DNA of 64,000 bases from NCBI RefSeq assembly GCF_014736495.1, contig NZ_MDUX01000012.1, positions 1 to 64,000 on the forward strand, given 5' to 3'. The position numbers and the translations under genes are program-made. Every line of letters begins with the position of its first letter. The first letter of the stretch is position 1. Below, piece by piece: positions 19,023 to 27,683 of this stretch. Under the pieces are notes generated by a model, which saw only the letters and a program-made list of their open reading frames with translations, was not told where the DNA came from and ran no database searches. The stretch comes from Candidatus Dactylopiibacterium carminicum. Lineage in GTDB: Bacteria; Pseudomonadota; Gammaproteobacteria; Burkholderiales; Rhodocyclaceae.

Positions 19023-19988
19023 TCAGCTTCGCGCTGGCAGCAGACGGGTCCAGTAACGTGTGAGGCGTTGCAGCTGCAACGGCCGGGTACGTACCAGCAT
19101 GTCCAGACTGGCCTCGGTGTCATCCAGCGGAAAAGCGCCAGAGACACGCAGTTCCGCCACGGCGGGATCACAACGCAGCACACCGGCGTGATAACGCGAG
19201 AGTTCGGCCACCCAGTCGGCCAGGCGCATGTCACGCGCAATCAGCATGCCGTCCGTCCATAAGTCGTCCCCGGGCGCCAGTGCGCCCACCCTGCCGGAGG
19301 CCATCGCGCCGAAGCTGGCCTGTTCGCCAGCCCGCACCAGATGGCGTGCTCCGCTGCCGGTCGTGACCTCCACGGCCCCTTCGAAAACCGCCAGATGGCT
19401 GCTGCCCGGCTGTTGCCATACGGAAAAACGCGTTCCCACGGGGCGGAACAAGGCCTGCTCGGTCTCGACAACGAAGGGGCGTGACGGCGCTTGCAGATCG
19501 GGTGCCGTGGTGAGCATCAGCTTGCCGCGATGCAAACGCAAGCGACGTTCCTGTGCGGTAAACAGCACATCGACCGCGCTCGCGGTGTCCAGGACCAGCA
19601 GGCTGCCGTCGGCCAGCCGGTGGTGCTGACGCTCGCCGGTGGCGGTCCTCAGATCGGCCTGCCATGCCTGCCAGGGCAGGCTTGCACGCAACGCCAGCGC
19701 TCCCGATGTGCCCAACGCGCACAGTCCGAGCACACGCAGGGCGCGACGACGCCCCGGATGCGGCAGGCCACCCAGCGTCTGCCGTGTAACGCCTGCCGGC
19801 ACCCTGCCGAAACAGCCGAGCACGGCCTCGGCGCGTTGCCAGGCGGCCGCGTGGCCGGGGCTGCGTGCGCGCCAGCGTTCGAATTCGGCTTGCAAGGACT
19901 CCGACCGCTCGCCGGATTGAAAACGCAGCAGCCATTCCGCCGCTTCGGCGTACAGGAGCTTGTCTGCAACAGGCAGGGATTCCGGCAT
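19023..19988 (-). CDS. FecR-type anti-sigma regulator
   Basis: 321 residues. The N-terminal cytoplasmic part holds the FecR anti-sigma pattern (A-A-E-W-L-L-R-F-Q-S-G, then W-R-A-R-S-P-x-H-x-x-A-W); one membrane segment follows (R-R-R-A-L-R-V-L-G-L-C-A-L-G), then a periplasmic domain with the family pattern R-L-A-D-G-S-x-L-x-L-D-T-x-S-A and the C-terminal region that meets the receptor STN domain. It should hold the neighbouring sigma factor until the TonB receptor signals. Its ATG at 19988 overlaps the sigma-factor stop in TGATG, implying coupled translation. Confidence 0.9.
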   Translation of the reverse strand: MPESLPVADKLLYAEAAEWLLRFQSGERSESLQAEFERWRARSPGHAAAWQRAEAVLGCFGRVPAGVTRQTLGGLPHPGRRRALRVLGLCALGTSGALALRASLPWQAWQADLRTATGERQHHRLADGSLLVLDTASAVDVLFTAQERRLRLHRGKLMLTTAPDLQAPSRPFVVETEQALFRPVGTRFSVWQQPGSSHLAVFEGAVEVTTGSGARHLVRAGEQASFGAMASGRVGALAPGDDLWTDGMLIARDMRLADWVAELSRYHAGVLRCDPAVAELRVSGAFPLDDTEASLDMLVRTRPLQLQRLTRYWTRLLPARS

Positions 19989-20530
19989 CACAGCGCCGTC
20001 ATGCAGGCCACGAAGCCCGCCTTCATGTGCCGTTTCACGGTGATCAACGAAACCCCCAGCCGGGTGGCGATCTGCGGATAGGTCATGCCATCGAGCTGCG
20101 AGAGCAGGAAGATCTCGCGAGTCTTGTCCGGCATCTCGCGCAGCATGCGTTCGATGCTGTACAGGGCTTCCAGGATTAGATAGCGCGTCTCGGGCGACGG
20201 GCATTCCGCCTCGGGCAGATGCGCGACGCTTTCCAGATAGGCGCGCTCCACCGCCTGGCGCCGCCAGTGATCGATCAGCAACCCCTTGGCGATATGCGCA
20301 AGCAGCGCGCGCGGCTCGCTGAGATCGGCTGGACCCGGCTGGCCGAGCAGACGCAGGAAAGTATCCTGCGCCAGATCCGCCGCCCGCTCATGACAACCCA
20401 GCTTCCGGCGCAGCCAGCCCTGCAGCCAGCCGTGGTGCCCGGTGTAGAGATCGGAAAGAACATCGGGTGGGCAGGTTGCTGCGGTAGACAACGATGGGCT
20501 CCGGTGGATCTGGTTGCAAGGCGATGCCAT
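19988..20530 (-). CDS. FecI-type ECF RNA polymerase sigma factor
   Basis: 180 residues. Region 2 is visible as L-A-Q-D-T-F-L-R-L-L with A-L-L-A-H-I-A-K-G-L-L-I-D-H-W-R-R, and region 4 as the helix-turn-helix D-G-M-T-Y-P-Q-I-A-T-R-L-G-V-S-L-I-T-V-K-R-H-M. It would direct transcription of the downstream TonB receptor when released by FecR. The ATG at 20530 matches the family length; other in-frame starts upstream are not ATG. A Fur-like palindrome lies 20 bases upstream, fitting iron repression of the system. Confidence 0.92.
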   Translation of the reverse strand: MASPCNQIHRSPSLSTAATCPPDVLSDLYTGHHGWLQGWLRRKLGCHERAADLAQDTFLRLLGQPGPADLSEPRALLAHIAKGLLIDHWRRQAVERAYLESVAHLPEAECPSPETRYLILEALYSIERMLREMPDKTREIFLLSQLDGMTYPQIATRLGVSLITVKRHMKAGFVACMTAL

Positions 20531-20550
20531 ATCCACGGCACCACACAATC

Positions 20551-20569
20551 AAGAATGGTTCTCATTCTT
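20551..20569. promoter_or_regulatory. putative Fur box upstream of fecI-like gene
   Basis: AAGAATGGTTCTCATTCTT is an inverted repeat that resembles the Fur consensus (GATAATGATAATCATTATC). Its place just before an iron-starvation sigma gene supports the call, which is by eye. Confidence 0.6.
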
Positions 20570-20670
20570 TACCTGTCGCGATCCCACGTCAATCGGCCAG
20601 CGTCTGCCGCATGTCTGCCCTGCGCACAGCCTGCGGCGCCTCATTCCAGAGACGTGCCGCACTTGACACA

Positions 20671-20692
20671 TTTGTTGCGATTTCGCAACAAA
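20671..20692. promoter_or_regulatory. perfect 10-2-10 inverted repeat in the fecI-fepA intergenic region
   Basis: TTTGTTGCGA and TCGCAACAAA are exact reverse complements separated by TT. It lies just after a TTGACA hexamer (20663-20668) and about 100 bases before the FepA-like start. It could be an operator for an additional regulator; it has no following T run, so it is not a terminator. Confidence 0.5.
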
Positions 20693-20719
20693 ACCGCACT
20701 CAAAGATGTAAATGGGTCG

Positions 20720-20742
20720 TTAATGAGAATTGTTTTAATTAA
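20720..20742. promoter_or_regulatory. putative Fur box upstream of the FepA-like receptor
   Basis: TTAATGAGAATTGTTTTAATTAA in an AT-rich stretch about 50 bases before the receptor start resembles Fur sites (AATGAGAATT core). Iron repression is expected for this gene class. Confidence 0.55.
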
Positions 20743-20790
20743 CATATTCAACTGGATAGTTTCCCATCGAACCATCAAGAGGGGTTTTCC

Positions 20791-23085
20791 ATGATGTACA
20801 GCAGCATCCGTCTGCCTCAGCTAAGCAGCATCACACTGGCCATCTGCGCCCTGGCTGCCCAGGCACAAGCCCAGGCTCAACAGGCACAAGACAAGGTCAC
20901 GCAACTCGAAACCGTCGTGGTGAAAGCCACCGCTGAAGAGGAGGTCAAGCGCTCCCTTGGTGTTTCGGTCATCACTGCACAGGATCTGGAAAAGAATCCC
21001 CCGGCAGCAGATCTGTCCGAAGTGCTGCGTCGCGAGCCGGGTGTTAACCTGACAGGCAGCGCGGCCTCCGGCATGCGCGGCAACCGCCGCCAGCTGGACA
21101 TCCGCGGCATGGGCCCGGACAACACGCTGGTGCTCATCGATGGCCGCCCGGCCACCTCGCGCAACGCTTCGCGCCAGGGCTGGACCGGCGAGCGTGACAC
21201 CGACGGCGATACCAACTGGGTGCCCGCGGAAGCCATCGACAAGGTCGAGATCCTGCGTGGCCCGGCTGCGGCGCGCTACGGCTCCGGCGCGATGGGCGGT
21301 GTGGTCAACATCATCACCAAGCGCCCCACCGACAAGTACACCGGTTCGGTGACCTATTACGGCAACTTCCAGCAGGATTCCAAGGAAGGGGACACCAACC
21401 GCATGACCTTCAACCTGGCCGGCCCGCTGAGCCAGCGTCTGGGTTTCCGTCTGTACGGCGGTGTCGCGGAAACCGACCCGGACGCCATCGACATCAACAA
21501 GGGACACGCCTATGAAGCCAATGGCATCGTCGCCGCGGCCGGCAAGACCGATAGCCGCGACCGGAATGTCAATGGCGTGCTGACGCTGGATGTCGACCCG
21601 CAACAGAAGATGGAACTGAACCTGGGCTTCAGCCGCAAGAGCGATCTGTATTCCGGCGACACCCAGAATCTGAACTCCTACAGCACGGGCAGTGGCGGCA
21701 ACTTCATCCCGGTGACCGACCTCTACGGCTCGGAAACCACCGTCGTCAAACGTAGCGATATTGGCCTGACGCACAAAGGCAGCTGGGGCTGGGGCAGCTC
21801 CCGCACAGGCTTCAGCTACACGGAAACTCGCAACTCGCGCGCCACCGAAGGCCTGTTCGGCGGCCCGGAAGGCGCCTTCCTGTCAGATAGCGCAACCTCC
21901 CTCCAGCAGTCGCGCTACACCACGAAACTGCAGGAAACCCGCCTGGACGGCGAGGTCAACCTGCCGTTGCGCTGGTTTGGCGCCAGCCAGATGCTCACGC
22001 TGGGCGCGGAAACAAAGTATGAATCGCTGAACGATCCGGGCAGCACTCGTACCCTGCGTCTGGGCTCCAGCAGCAGCACCAACTATGAGCCGGTTTCGCT
22101 GGGCGGCCGCAGCGATGCAGGCAAGCTTTCCTACAGCAGCTTCGCGGTTTATGCGGAAGACAACATCGGCGTCGGTGAAGACCTGATCCTCACCCCCGCG
22201 ATGCGCGTGAACCAGCACGAAAAGTTCGGCAACAACCTCAGCCCCGGCGTGACGGCGTCCTACTCCATCACCCCGGACTGGACACTCAAGGGCGGTGTTG
22301 CCCGTGCCTACAAGACGCCGAACCTCTACCAGGCCAATCCCAACTACCTGCTCTACAGTGCTGGCAACGGCTGCCGCTCCACCTCCGCCCCCTGCTATCT
22401 GCAAGGCAACGACGATCTCAAGGCCGAGACCAGCGTGAACAAGGAACTCGGCATCGCCTACGATGCCGGCAGCCTGCGCGCCAGCCTGGCCTACTTCCAC
22501 AACAGCTACAAGAACAAGATCACGGCTGGCGTCGACTCCTACGGTACGGTAGCCATGGCCAACGGCAGCACGGCCTATCTGCTCAAGTGGGAGAACACCC
22601 CCAAGGCAGTGGTCTCCGGTCTGGAAGGCAACCTGTTCGTACCGCTGACGACCACGGTGGACTGGAATACCAATTTCACCTACATGATCGAGTCCGAGGA
22701 CAAGACCTATCACCAGCCGCTGAGCATCATCCCGGAGTACACCCTGAACAGCTCGCTGGACTGGGCCGCCAACGACAAGCTGTCGGTACAAAGCACCGTA
22801 ACCTGGTACGGCCAGCAGAAGCCGGCCACCTACGACATCCGTCGTGGCGCGTCCGTGACTTCCGCTCCGAGCCTGAGCCCCTACGCTCTGCTGGGCATCA
22901 GCAGCGGCTACAAGATCAGCAAGCACTACAGCGTCCGCGCGGGGATCAACAACCTGCTCGACAAGAAACTGTATCGCACGGGTCTGAACTACGGCACCAA
23001 CAACGCCCTCGTCCTGGGCGCAGGTGCCAGCACCTACAACGAGCATGGCCGCTCGTTCTTCGTCAGTCTGACCGGTTCGTTCTGA
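20791..23085 (+). CDS. fepA: TonB-dependent catecholate siderophore (enterobactin-type) receptor, FepA/PfeA-like
   Basis: 764 residues with a signal peptide (ending A-L-A-A-Q-A-Q-A) and no STN domain. The TonB box region is L-E-T-V-V-V-K-A-T-A. The plug contains the FepA-specific run G-M-G-P-D-N-T-L-V-L-I-D-G-R-P and then S-R-N-A-S-R-Q-G-W-T-G-E-R-D-T, closely matching known enterobactin receptors, and I-L-R-G-P-A-A-A-R-Y-G. The barrel ends with a terminal phenylalanine. It should import ferric enterobactin or a related catecholate through the outer membrane. AGAGGGG precedes the ATG. It is divergent from the FecIR-receptor operon and followed by a terminator. The symbol reflects family similarity, not a tested ligand. 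Confidence 0.9.
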   Translation: MMYSSIRLPQLSSITLAICALAAQAQAQAQQAQDKVTQLETVVVKATAEEEVKRSLGVSVITAQDLEKNPPAADLSEVLRREPGVNLTGSAASGMRGNRRQLDIRGMGPDNTLVLIDGRPATSRNASRQGWTGERDTDGDTNWVPAEAIDKVEILRGPAAARYGSGAMGGVVNIITKRPTDKYTGSVTYYGNFQQDSKEGDTNRMTFNLAGPLSQRLGFRLYGGVAETDPDAIDINKGHAYEANGIVAAAGKTDSRDRNVNGVLTLDVDPQQKMELNLGFSRKSDLYSGDTQNLNSYSTGSGGNFIPVTDLYGSETTVVKRSDIGLTHKGSWGWGSSRTGFSYTETRNSRATEGLFGGPEGAFLSDSATSLQQSRYTTKLQETRLDGEVNLPLRWFGASQMLTLGAETKYESLNDPGSTRTLRLGSSSSTNYEPVSLGGRSDAGKLSYSSFAVYAEDNIGVGEDLILTPAMRVNQHEKFGNNLSPGVTASYSITPDWTLKGGVARAYKTPNLYQANPNYLLYSAGNGCRSTSAPCYLQGNDDLKAETSVNKELGIAYDAGSLRASLAYFHNSYKNKITAGVDSYGTVAMANGSTAYLLKWENTPKAVVSGLEGNLFVPLTTTVDWNTNFTYMIESEDKTYHQPLSIIPEYTLNSSLDWAANDKLSVQSTVTWYGQQKPATYDIRRGASVTSAPSLSPYALLGISSGYKISKHYSVRAGINNLLDKKLYRTGLNYGTNNALVLGAGASTYNEHGRSFFVSLTGSF

Positions 23086-23106
23086 ACGAATCGCCTGTGT
23101 GCAGAC

Positions 23107-23129
23107 AAGGGGCCGTAAGGCCCCTTTTT
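23107..23129 (+). terminator. rho-independent terminator after the FepA-like gene
   Basis: AAGGGGCC-GTAA-GGCCCCTT stem-loop followed by T's, 21 bases after the stop codon. The remaining bases up to 23371 hold no gene that I can see. Confidence 0.93.
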
Positions 23130-23371
23130 CATTGCCGGACCACTCCGGGATGAAAAAGCGCTCCCTTGGGGGCCGGGCCATCGGATCGCGATGGAGCGAG
23201 GGGCCATTTTTTCATTACTGGCCCTCTGCCCGAAAGCACCACGCCACTCTACGGAAAGCTGCAACAGCGGGCAGCCGATCAGTGAAAGTACGTAACACAT
23301 GACCACGCGGCTATATAGATGCCCGCCAGGTGACCGTTAATACGCCACGCTTACGCCTTCTGGAGATCATC

Positions 23372-24985
23372 ATGCGCATGTCCCAACGGCTGCTGGCCCT
23401 CATCGGCCTGGCCACAGCCGGTCTGCTCTTCCTTGCTGTGATCAACGTCGCCCAGATCAGGACGGTGCATGAGAAGACCGGTTACGCCAACGTCAATGTG
23501 GTGCCCAGCATCCTCCTGCTGAACAAGGCCATGGAGGAATTCAGCCACATCCGCGTACGTGCTTACCGCCACGCGCTGAGTGATGACGTCGAAGTCAAAC
23601 AAGGGCTGGAAAAAGCCCTGGATGAGGCTGAAGACAATCTTGAAAAGGCGCTGACGGATTACGCCCCGCTGGCCTCGGACGACCAGGATAAACGCCTGCT
23701 GGAAACGGATCACGAGCTGCTCAAGCGCTACATGACCACCACGCGCCAGGTGATCTCCGTCTCGAATTCCGGTTACCGCGAAGAAGCGCTGTCACTGCTG
23801 ACGCAGAATGCCAAGCCCGCCGAGGCGCTCAACGACGCCTTCGTGGCGCATATGGCCTACAACCGGCAGTTGGGGCAGGAGCACGAACGCGAGGCTGCCG
23901 CCACCGAGCGCTCAGCCACCTATACCGCCATCGCGCTGGTACTGGCCGTGATCCTGGCGGTCTGTACACTGGGTTTCTTCACTTACCGCCACACCGTGCG
24001 CAGCCTCGGCCTGGCCAACACCATCGCCGATCGCGTCGCCTCCGGCGATCTGCGCCCCTCGGCACAGCGGAACCTGCCGAATGACGAGATCGGTCATCTG
24101 CTGCGCCGCCTGGAAGGCATGCGTGCCAGCCTGCAAGAAACCGTGCGCGCGCTGGGTGACAACGCCAACCACCTGCATGGTTCCGCCGAACAGCTGACCG
24201 GCGTGGCGGGCCAGGTATCACAGGCATCGGAACACCAATCGAGCTCGACGGCATCTGCGGCGGCGGCCGTCGAAGAACTCACCGTCAGCATCGACGTGGT
24301 CGGTGGCGGTGCGGAAGACGCCAGCCATCGCGCCGCCCAGGCGGGCGAGCTTGCGCGCCAGAGCAACAGCGAGGTCAGCGGCGCAGTGGAGGGCATCCGC
24401 AAGGTTTCAAGTCAGATCGGGCTCACAGCGGAACGTCTGACGGCGCTCTCGGCCCAGGTCGCACAGATCGGCTCGATCTCCGTGGTGATCCGCGAACTGG
24501 CCGAGCAGACCAATCTGCTGGCGCTCAATGCTGCGATCGAAGCGGCGCGCGCCGGCGAACACGGCCGGGGCTTTGCCGTAGTGGCCGATGAAGTACGCAA
24601 GCTGGCCGAGCGCACCACCACCTCGGTGCAGGAGATCAACCAGGTCATCGACGCAATCCAGCATGGCGCGCAGGACGCGGTCGACAGCATGCAGACCAGC
24701 CGCGATTCCGTCACCGGCGTGCTCGGCGCGGCAGACTCCGCCAGCCGTTCGATGGAAGAGATCTGTCAGGCCACCGACACCGTGCAGCAGGCTATCGCGG
24801 ACATCTCGCTGGCACTCAAGGAACAACGCGTCACCTCCTCCGAGCTCGCACGCAGCGTGGAAACCATCGCCCAGATGTCCGACGAGAATGCCCGCGCGGT
24901 CGCTTCGCTGTCCGACGCCTCGAACGAACTGCTGGGTATTTCCCGCTCGCTCACCGACACCACGGCCCGCTTTACGGTGAACTGA
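23372..24985 (+). CDS. methyl-accepting chemotaxis protein with four-helix-bundle sensor
   Basis: 537 residues. TM1 ([15 protein letters not shown]), a periplasmic four-helix-bundle domain of about 155 residues (4HB_MCP type, with repeated E-x-x-L patterns), TM2 ([11 protein letters not shown]), HAMP, then the signalling hairpin with [19 protein letters not shown] and [12 protein letters not shown]. No C-terminal pentapeptide for CheR/CheB is present. A GGAG lies seven bases before the ATG. It is a stand-alone chemoreceptor; 4HB receptors often sense small organic acids or aromatics, but the ligand here is unknown. Confidence 0.92.
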   Translation: MRMSQRLLALIGLATAGLLFLAVINVAQIRTVHEKTGYANVNVVPSILLLNKAMEEFSHIRVRAYRHALSDDVEVKQGLEKALDEAEDNLEKALTDYAPLASDDQDKRLLETDHELLKRYMTTTRQVISVSNSGYREEALSLLTQNAKPAEALNDAFVAHMAYNRQLGQEHEREAAATERSATYTAIALVLAVILAVCTLGFFTYRHTVRSLGLANTIADRVASGDLRPSAQRNLPNDEIGHLLRRLEGMRASLQETVRALGDNANHLHGSAEQLTGVAGQVSQASEHQSSSTASAAAAVEELTVSIDVVGGGAEDASHRAAQAGELARQSNSEVSGAVEGIRKVSSQIGLTAERLTALSAQVAQIGSISVVIRELAEQTNLLALNAAIEAARAGEHGRGFAVVADEVRKLAERTTTSVQEINQVIDAIQHGAQDAVDSMQTSRDSVTGVLGAADSASRSMEEICQATDTVQQAIADISLALKEQRVTSSELARSVETIAQMSDENARAVASLSDASNELLGISRSLTDTTARFTVN

Positions 24986-25065
24986 CGCTTCAACCCTGTT
25001 CGTACCGAGGCATCGAAGCATGAACGGGCGCCCGAACCGTATCGGAAGAGATCGGGAACAGCCCT

Positions 25066-25428
25066 TTAGAACTGCCCGCTGCGCAACAGCACCAGCGTGC
25101 AGGCCTCCTCGTGATCGATCCCGGCGGCGTCCAGCCGCGCATAAGCCTCCGGATTCTCGGTGCCGGGGTTGAAGATCACGCGGCGCGGCGCCAGGGCCAC
25201 GATGCCATCGAGCAGCGCCGCCTGGCGTGCCGGGCCGATGTACATCGTCACCGTGTCCACCGGGCCGGGCACCGCGTCCGGCACGGCATAGGCGGGCTCG
25301 CCCAGCACCTCGGCCACTGCCGGTGCGACCGGGATGGGCTGATGCCCATACTCGCGCAGCATCAGCATGGCCTTTTGGGAATAGCGCTCGGGATTGTTGC
25401 TGGCGCCGATGACGACGACTCTTTCCAT
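25066..25428 (-). CDS. CoA-binding domain protein (YccU-like)
   Basis: 120 residues forming a single Rossmann-like CoA-binding domain: V-V-I-G-A-S-N-N-P-E-R-Y-S at the N-terminus, a conserved P-V-x-P near residue 35, and N-P-G-T-E-N in the second half. Homologues are found in most proteobacteria and are annotated as CoA-binding; no reaction is established. The ATG at 25428 is preceded by GAGG at seven bases. It sits between the chemoreceptor and the catabolic operon and is probably independent of both. Confidence 0.85.
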   Translation of the reverse strand: MERVVVIGASNNPERYSQKAMLMLREYGHQPIPVAPAVAEVLGEPAYAVPDAVPGPVDTVTMYIGPARQAALLDGIVALAPRRVIFNPGTENPEAYARLDAAGIDHEEACTLVLLRSGQF

Positions 25429-25493
25429 GATGCGACCTCGCATGCCCGCAAACGCGGTAATGCCGCACAGGCTACACCAGCCGCCGGCCGCGG

Positions 25494-26249
25494 CTACAGC
25501 CGCATCTCCACGCTGCCGAATTCATCCAGCTCGACGCGCACCCGCGCGCCCGGTTGCGCCCAATGGATGCCGGACCAGGAGCCGGTAGCGATCAGATCGC
25601 CTGCACGCAGCCCATCCCAATGCTCGGCGGCGTGACGCGCCAGCCAGGGCAGCGAATGCAGCGGATTGCCATAGGGGTGGCAGCCCTCGCCGCGGAAGAT
25701 CTCGTGCCCGTCGTCCTGCACCGCCAGACGCAGCGCGGACCAGTCCGGCCGTGCCAGCACGCGCAGCGCCGGGCCGAGGATCAGCGCACGGTTGAACTGC
25801 TGATCGGCGCGCTGCACGCTGGCCGGCAAGGGCTGCTGCGCGTCCAGCCGGATGTCGCACAGCTCGATGCAAGGGTACAGGCAGTCGATGGCCGCCCAGA
25901 CGGCCGCCATGTCGGCATCCGGCGCCAAATCGCAGCGCAGGCGCACCGCTACCTCGGCCTCGATGCCCAGTTGCACGGCAAAGCCGGCGGGCAACTGCCA
26001 GGGGGATTCGAAAATCGCATCGGCCGGCACCGGCGCGCAGGCCGGCCCGCTGGCCGGGCTTCCGCCCAGCTTCCAGGCCGGCGGATGCCCATCCTGAAAC
26101 CAGCCCATCGCCCGCGCCACGGCTTGCTGCACGCGGTAGCCGGCAGCAAGGTCGAACGCCGCCCAGTCCGCGGCGGGCAACGGCAGTTGGCGGTTGCCAC
26201 GCCGCGCTGCCAGCAGCGTCTCGCACAGCACCCGTTCGGCGCCGCTCAC
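25494..26249 (-). CDS. 2-keto-4-pentenoate hydratase / fumarylacetoacetase-fold protein
   Basis: 251 residues of the FAH superfamily, MhpD/hydratase branch: an N-terminal helical part (A-G-Y-R-V-Q-Q-A-V-A-R) and the catalytic domain with E-A-E-V-A-V-R-L, A-I-D-C-L-Y-P-C-I-E-L-C-D-I-R and a late A-T-G-S-W-S-G. Members hydrate or decarboxylate 2-oxo acids using a divalent metal held by acidic residues such as the E-x-E seen here. Translation starts at a GTG (26249) whose GTGA overlaps the hydantoinase stop, with AGGAGG ten bases upstream. It is the last gene of a seven-gene operon; in that setting it probably processes a ring-opened acid, but the substrate is unknown. Confidence 0.8.
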   Translation of the reverse strand: MSGAERVLCETLLAARRGNRQLPLPAADWAAFDLAAGYRVQQAVARAMGWFQDGHPPAWKLGGSPASGPACAPVPADAIFESPWQLPAGFAVQLGIEAEVAVRLRCDLAPDADMAAVWAAIDCLYPCIELCDIRLDAQQPLPASVQRADQQFNRALILGPALRVLARPDWSALRLAVQDDGHEIFRGEGCHPYGNPLHSLPWLARHAAEHWDGLRAGDLIATGSWSGIHWAQPGARVRVELDEFGSVEMRL

Positions 26250-27682
26250 AGCGCCAGTTCCTCCTGACGACGGCGCCGCAGCGCCGGACGCGGCCGCTCG
26301 CAAGCGAGGAATTCGCCGCGCCCAGCGCCAGCCAGCGGCGTCTGGCCATCCCACACCACTTCGCCGCGCGACAGCGTGAGCGCCAGCCAGGCGCGCAGGC
26401 GCATGCCTTCGTAGGGGGTGTAATCGACGTTGTGATGCAGCGCAGCGTTGCTGACCACGTGATCGCCTTCCTGCCAGATCACCAGATCGGCGTCGGCGCC
26501 GATGGCGATGCTGCCCTTGCGCGGATACAGACCATAGATCTTGGCCGGGTTGGTGGCGGTGAGTTCGACGAAGGTCTGCGGCTCGATGCGCCCGGCCAGC
26601 ACGCCTTCGGACCACAGCAACGCCAGCCGCGTCTCCACACCGGGGATGCCGTTGGCGATCTTGTCGAAGGAGGCGTTCTCACCGTGGACGCGCTTGCCGT
26701 CCGGGCCGTCGAAGCGGAACGGCGCGTGGTCCGAGGAGAACACCTGGAACACGCCGTTTTCCAGCCCTTCCCAGATCAGCGTCTGATTGGCCTTGTCGCG
26801 TGGCGGCGGACTGCAGATGCACTTGGCGCCGTGGAAATCGTCGTCGCAGCCGAGATCCTCAGCGCTGAGGAAGAGGTATTGCGGACAGGTCTCGGCATAT
26901 ACGCGCAGGCCGTTGCCCTGTGCCCAGCGGATCTGCTCCATGGCCTCGCGACCGGAGACGTGCACGATCAGCACCGGCACGTCGACCAGCTCGGCCAGCG
27001 AGATGGCGCGGTGGGTGGCCTCGCGCTCGACCAGCATCGGCCGCGAGCTGGCATGAAAGCGCGGCGCGGTGTGGCCGGCAGCGATCAGCTTGCTGGTAAG
27101 CCAGGAGATGCAGTCCGCGTTCTCGGCGTGGATCATCGCCATTGCACCCTCGCGGCGGGCCACCGCCAGGGTTTCCAGCATCTGGCGGTCGTCGAGCTTG
27201 AGCGCGTCGTAGGTCATGTAGATCTTGAAGGAACTGAGCCCCTCAGCGATCAGCGCCGGCAATTCCTCTTCCAGCACCTGCGGCGTCGGATCGGTGACGA
27301 TCATGTGGAAGGCGTAGTCGATCAGCGCCTTGCCGGCAGCCCGGCGGTGATAATCCTCCACCGCCGCGCGCAACGACTGACCCTTCTGCTGACAGGCGAA
27401 GGGGATCACCGTGGTGGTGCCGCCGCAGGCTGCCGAGCGGGTGCCGGAGACGAAGTCGTCGGCCATCACGCTGCCGTCGCCGGTGGGCTGGTCGAAGTGG
27501 CAATGGGCATCGATGCCGCCCGGCGTCACGTAGCGGCCGGCAGCGTCGATCTCCTGGCTGCCGGCGGCAAGCTGGCGCCCGAGGGCGACGATGCGGCCGC
27601 CGCTGATGCCGATGTCGGTGTCGAACTGGTCGGCAGCGGTGACCGCGCGGGCATTGCGGATAACGAGGTCGAAAGCGCTCAT
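26246..27682 (-). CDS. hydA: dihydropyrimidinase / hydantoinase
   Basis: 478 residues of the cyclic amidohydrolase family. Visible binuclear metal-site residues are D-A-H-C-H-F (first His pair), S-F-K-I-Y-M-T-Y (the Lys that is carboxylated), I-H-A-E-N, I-V-H-V-S-G and S-S-D-H-A-P-F (catalytic Asp). These enzymes open hydantoin or dihydropyrimidine rings to N-carbamoyl amino acids in the cytoplasm. The ATG at 27682 has GGAG six bases upstream and begins one base after the stop of the preceding gene. The operon has its own ABC importer. The N-carbamoyl product could be taken on by the M20 hydrolase at 292-1455, although that gene is 25 kb away. Confidence 0.9.
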   Translation of the reverse strand: MSAFDLVIRNARAVTAADQFDTDIGISGGRIVALGRQLAAGSQEIDAAGRYVTPGGIDAHCHFDQPTGDGSVMADDFVSGTRSAACGGTTTVIPFACQQKGQSLRAAVEDYHRRAAGKALIDYAFHMIVTDPTPQVLEEELPALIAEGLSSFKIYMTYDALKLDDRQMLETLAVARREGAMAMIHAENADCISWLTSKLIAAGHTAPRFHASSRPMLVEREATHRAISLAELVDVPVLIVHVSGREAMEQIRWAQGNGLRVYAETCPQYLFLSAEDLGCDDDFHGAKCICSPPPRDKANQTLIWEGLENGVFQVFSSDHAPFRFDGPDGKRVHGENASFDKIANGIPGVETRLALLWSEGVLAGRIEPQTFVELTATNPAKIYGLYPRKGSIAIGADADLVIWQEGDHVVSNAALHHNVDYTPYEGMRLRAWLALTLSRGEVVWDGQTPLAGAGRGEFLACERPRPALRRRRQEELAL

Positions 27683-27683
27683 C

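Noticed and set aside
16551-19262. 903-codon open frame on the + strand opposite the TonB receptor and FecR genes
   Set aside because: Antisense shadow of high-GC coding sequence; the opposite strand encodes recognisable families and this frame has no domain-like pattern.
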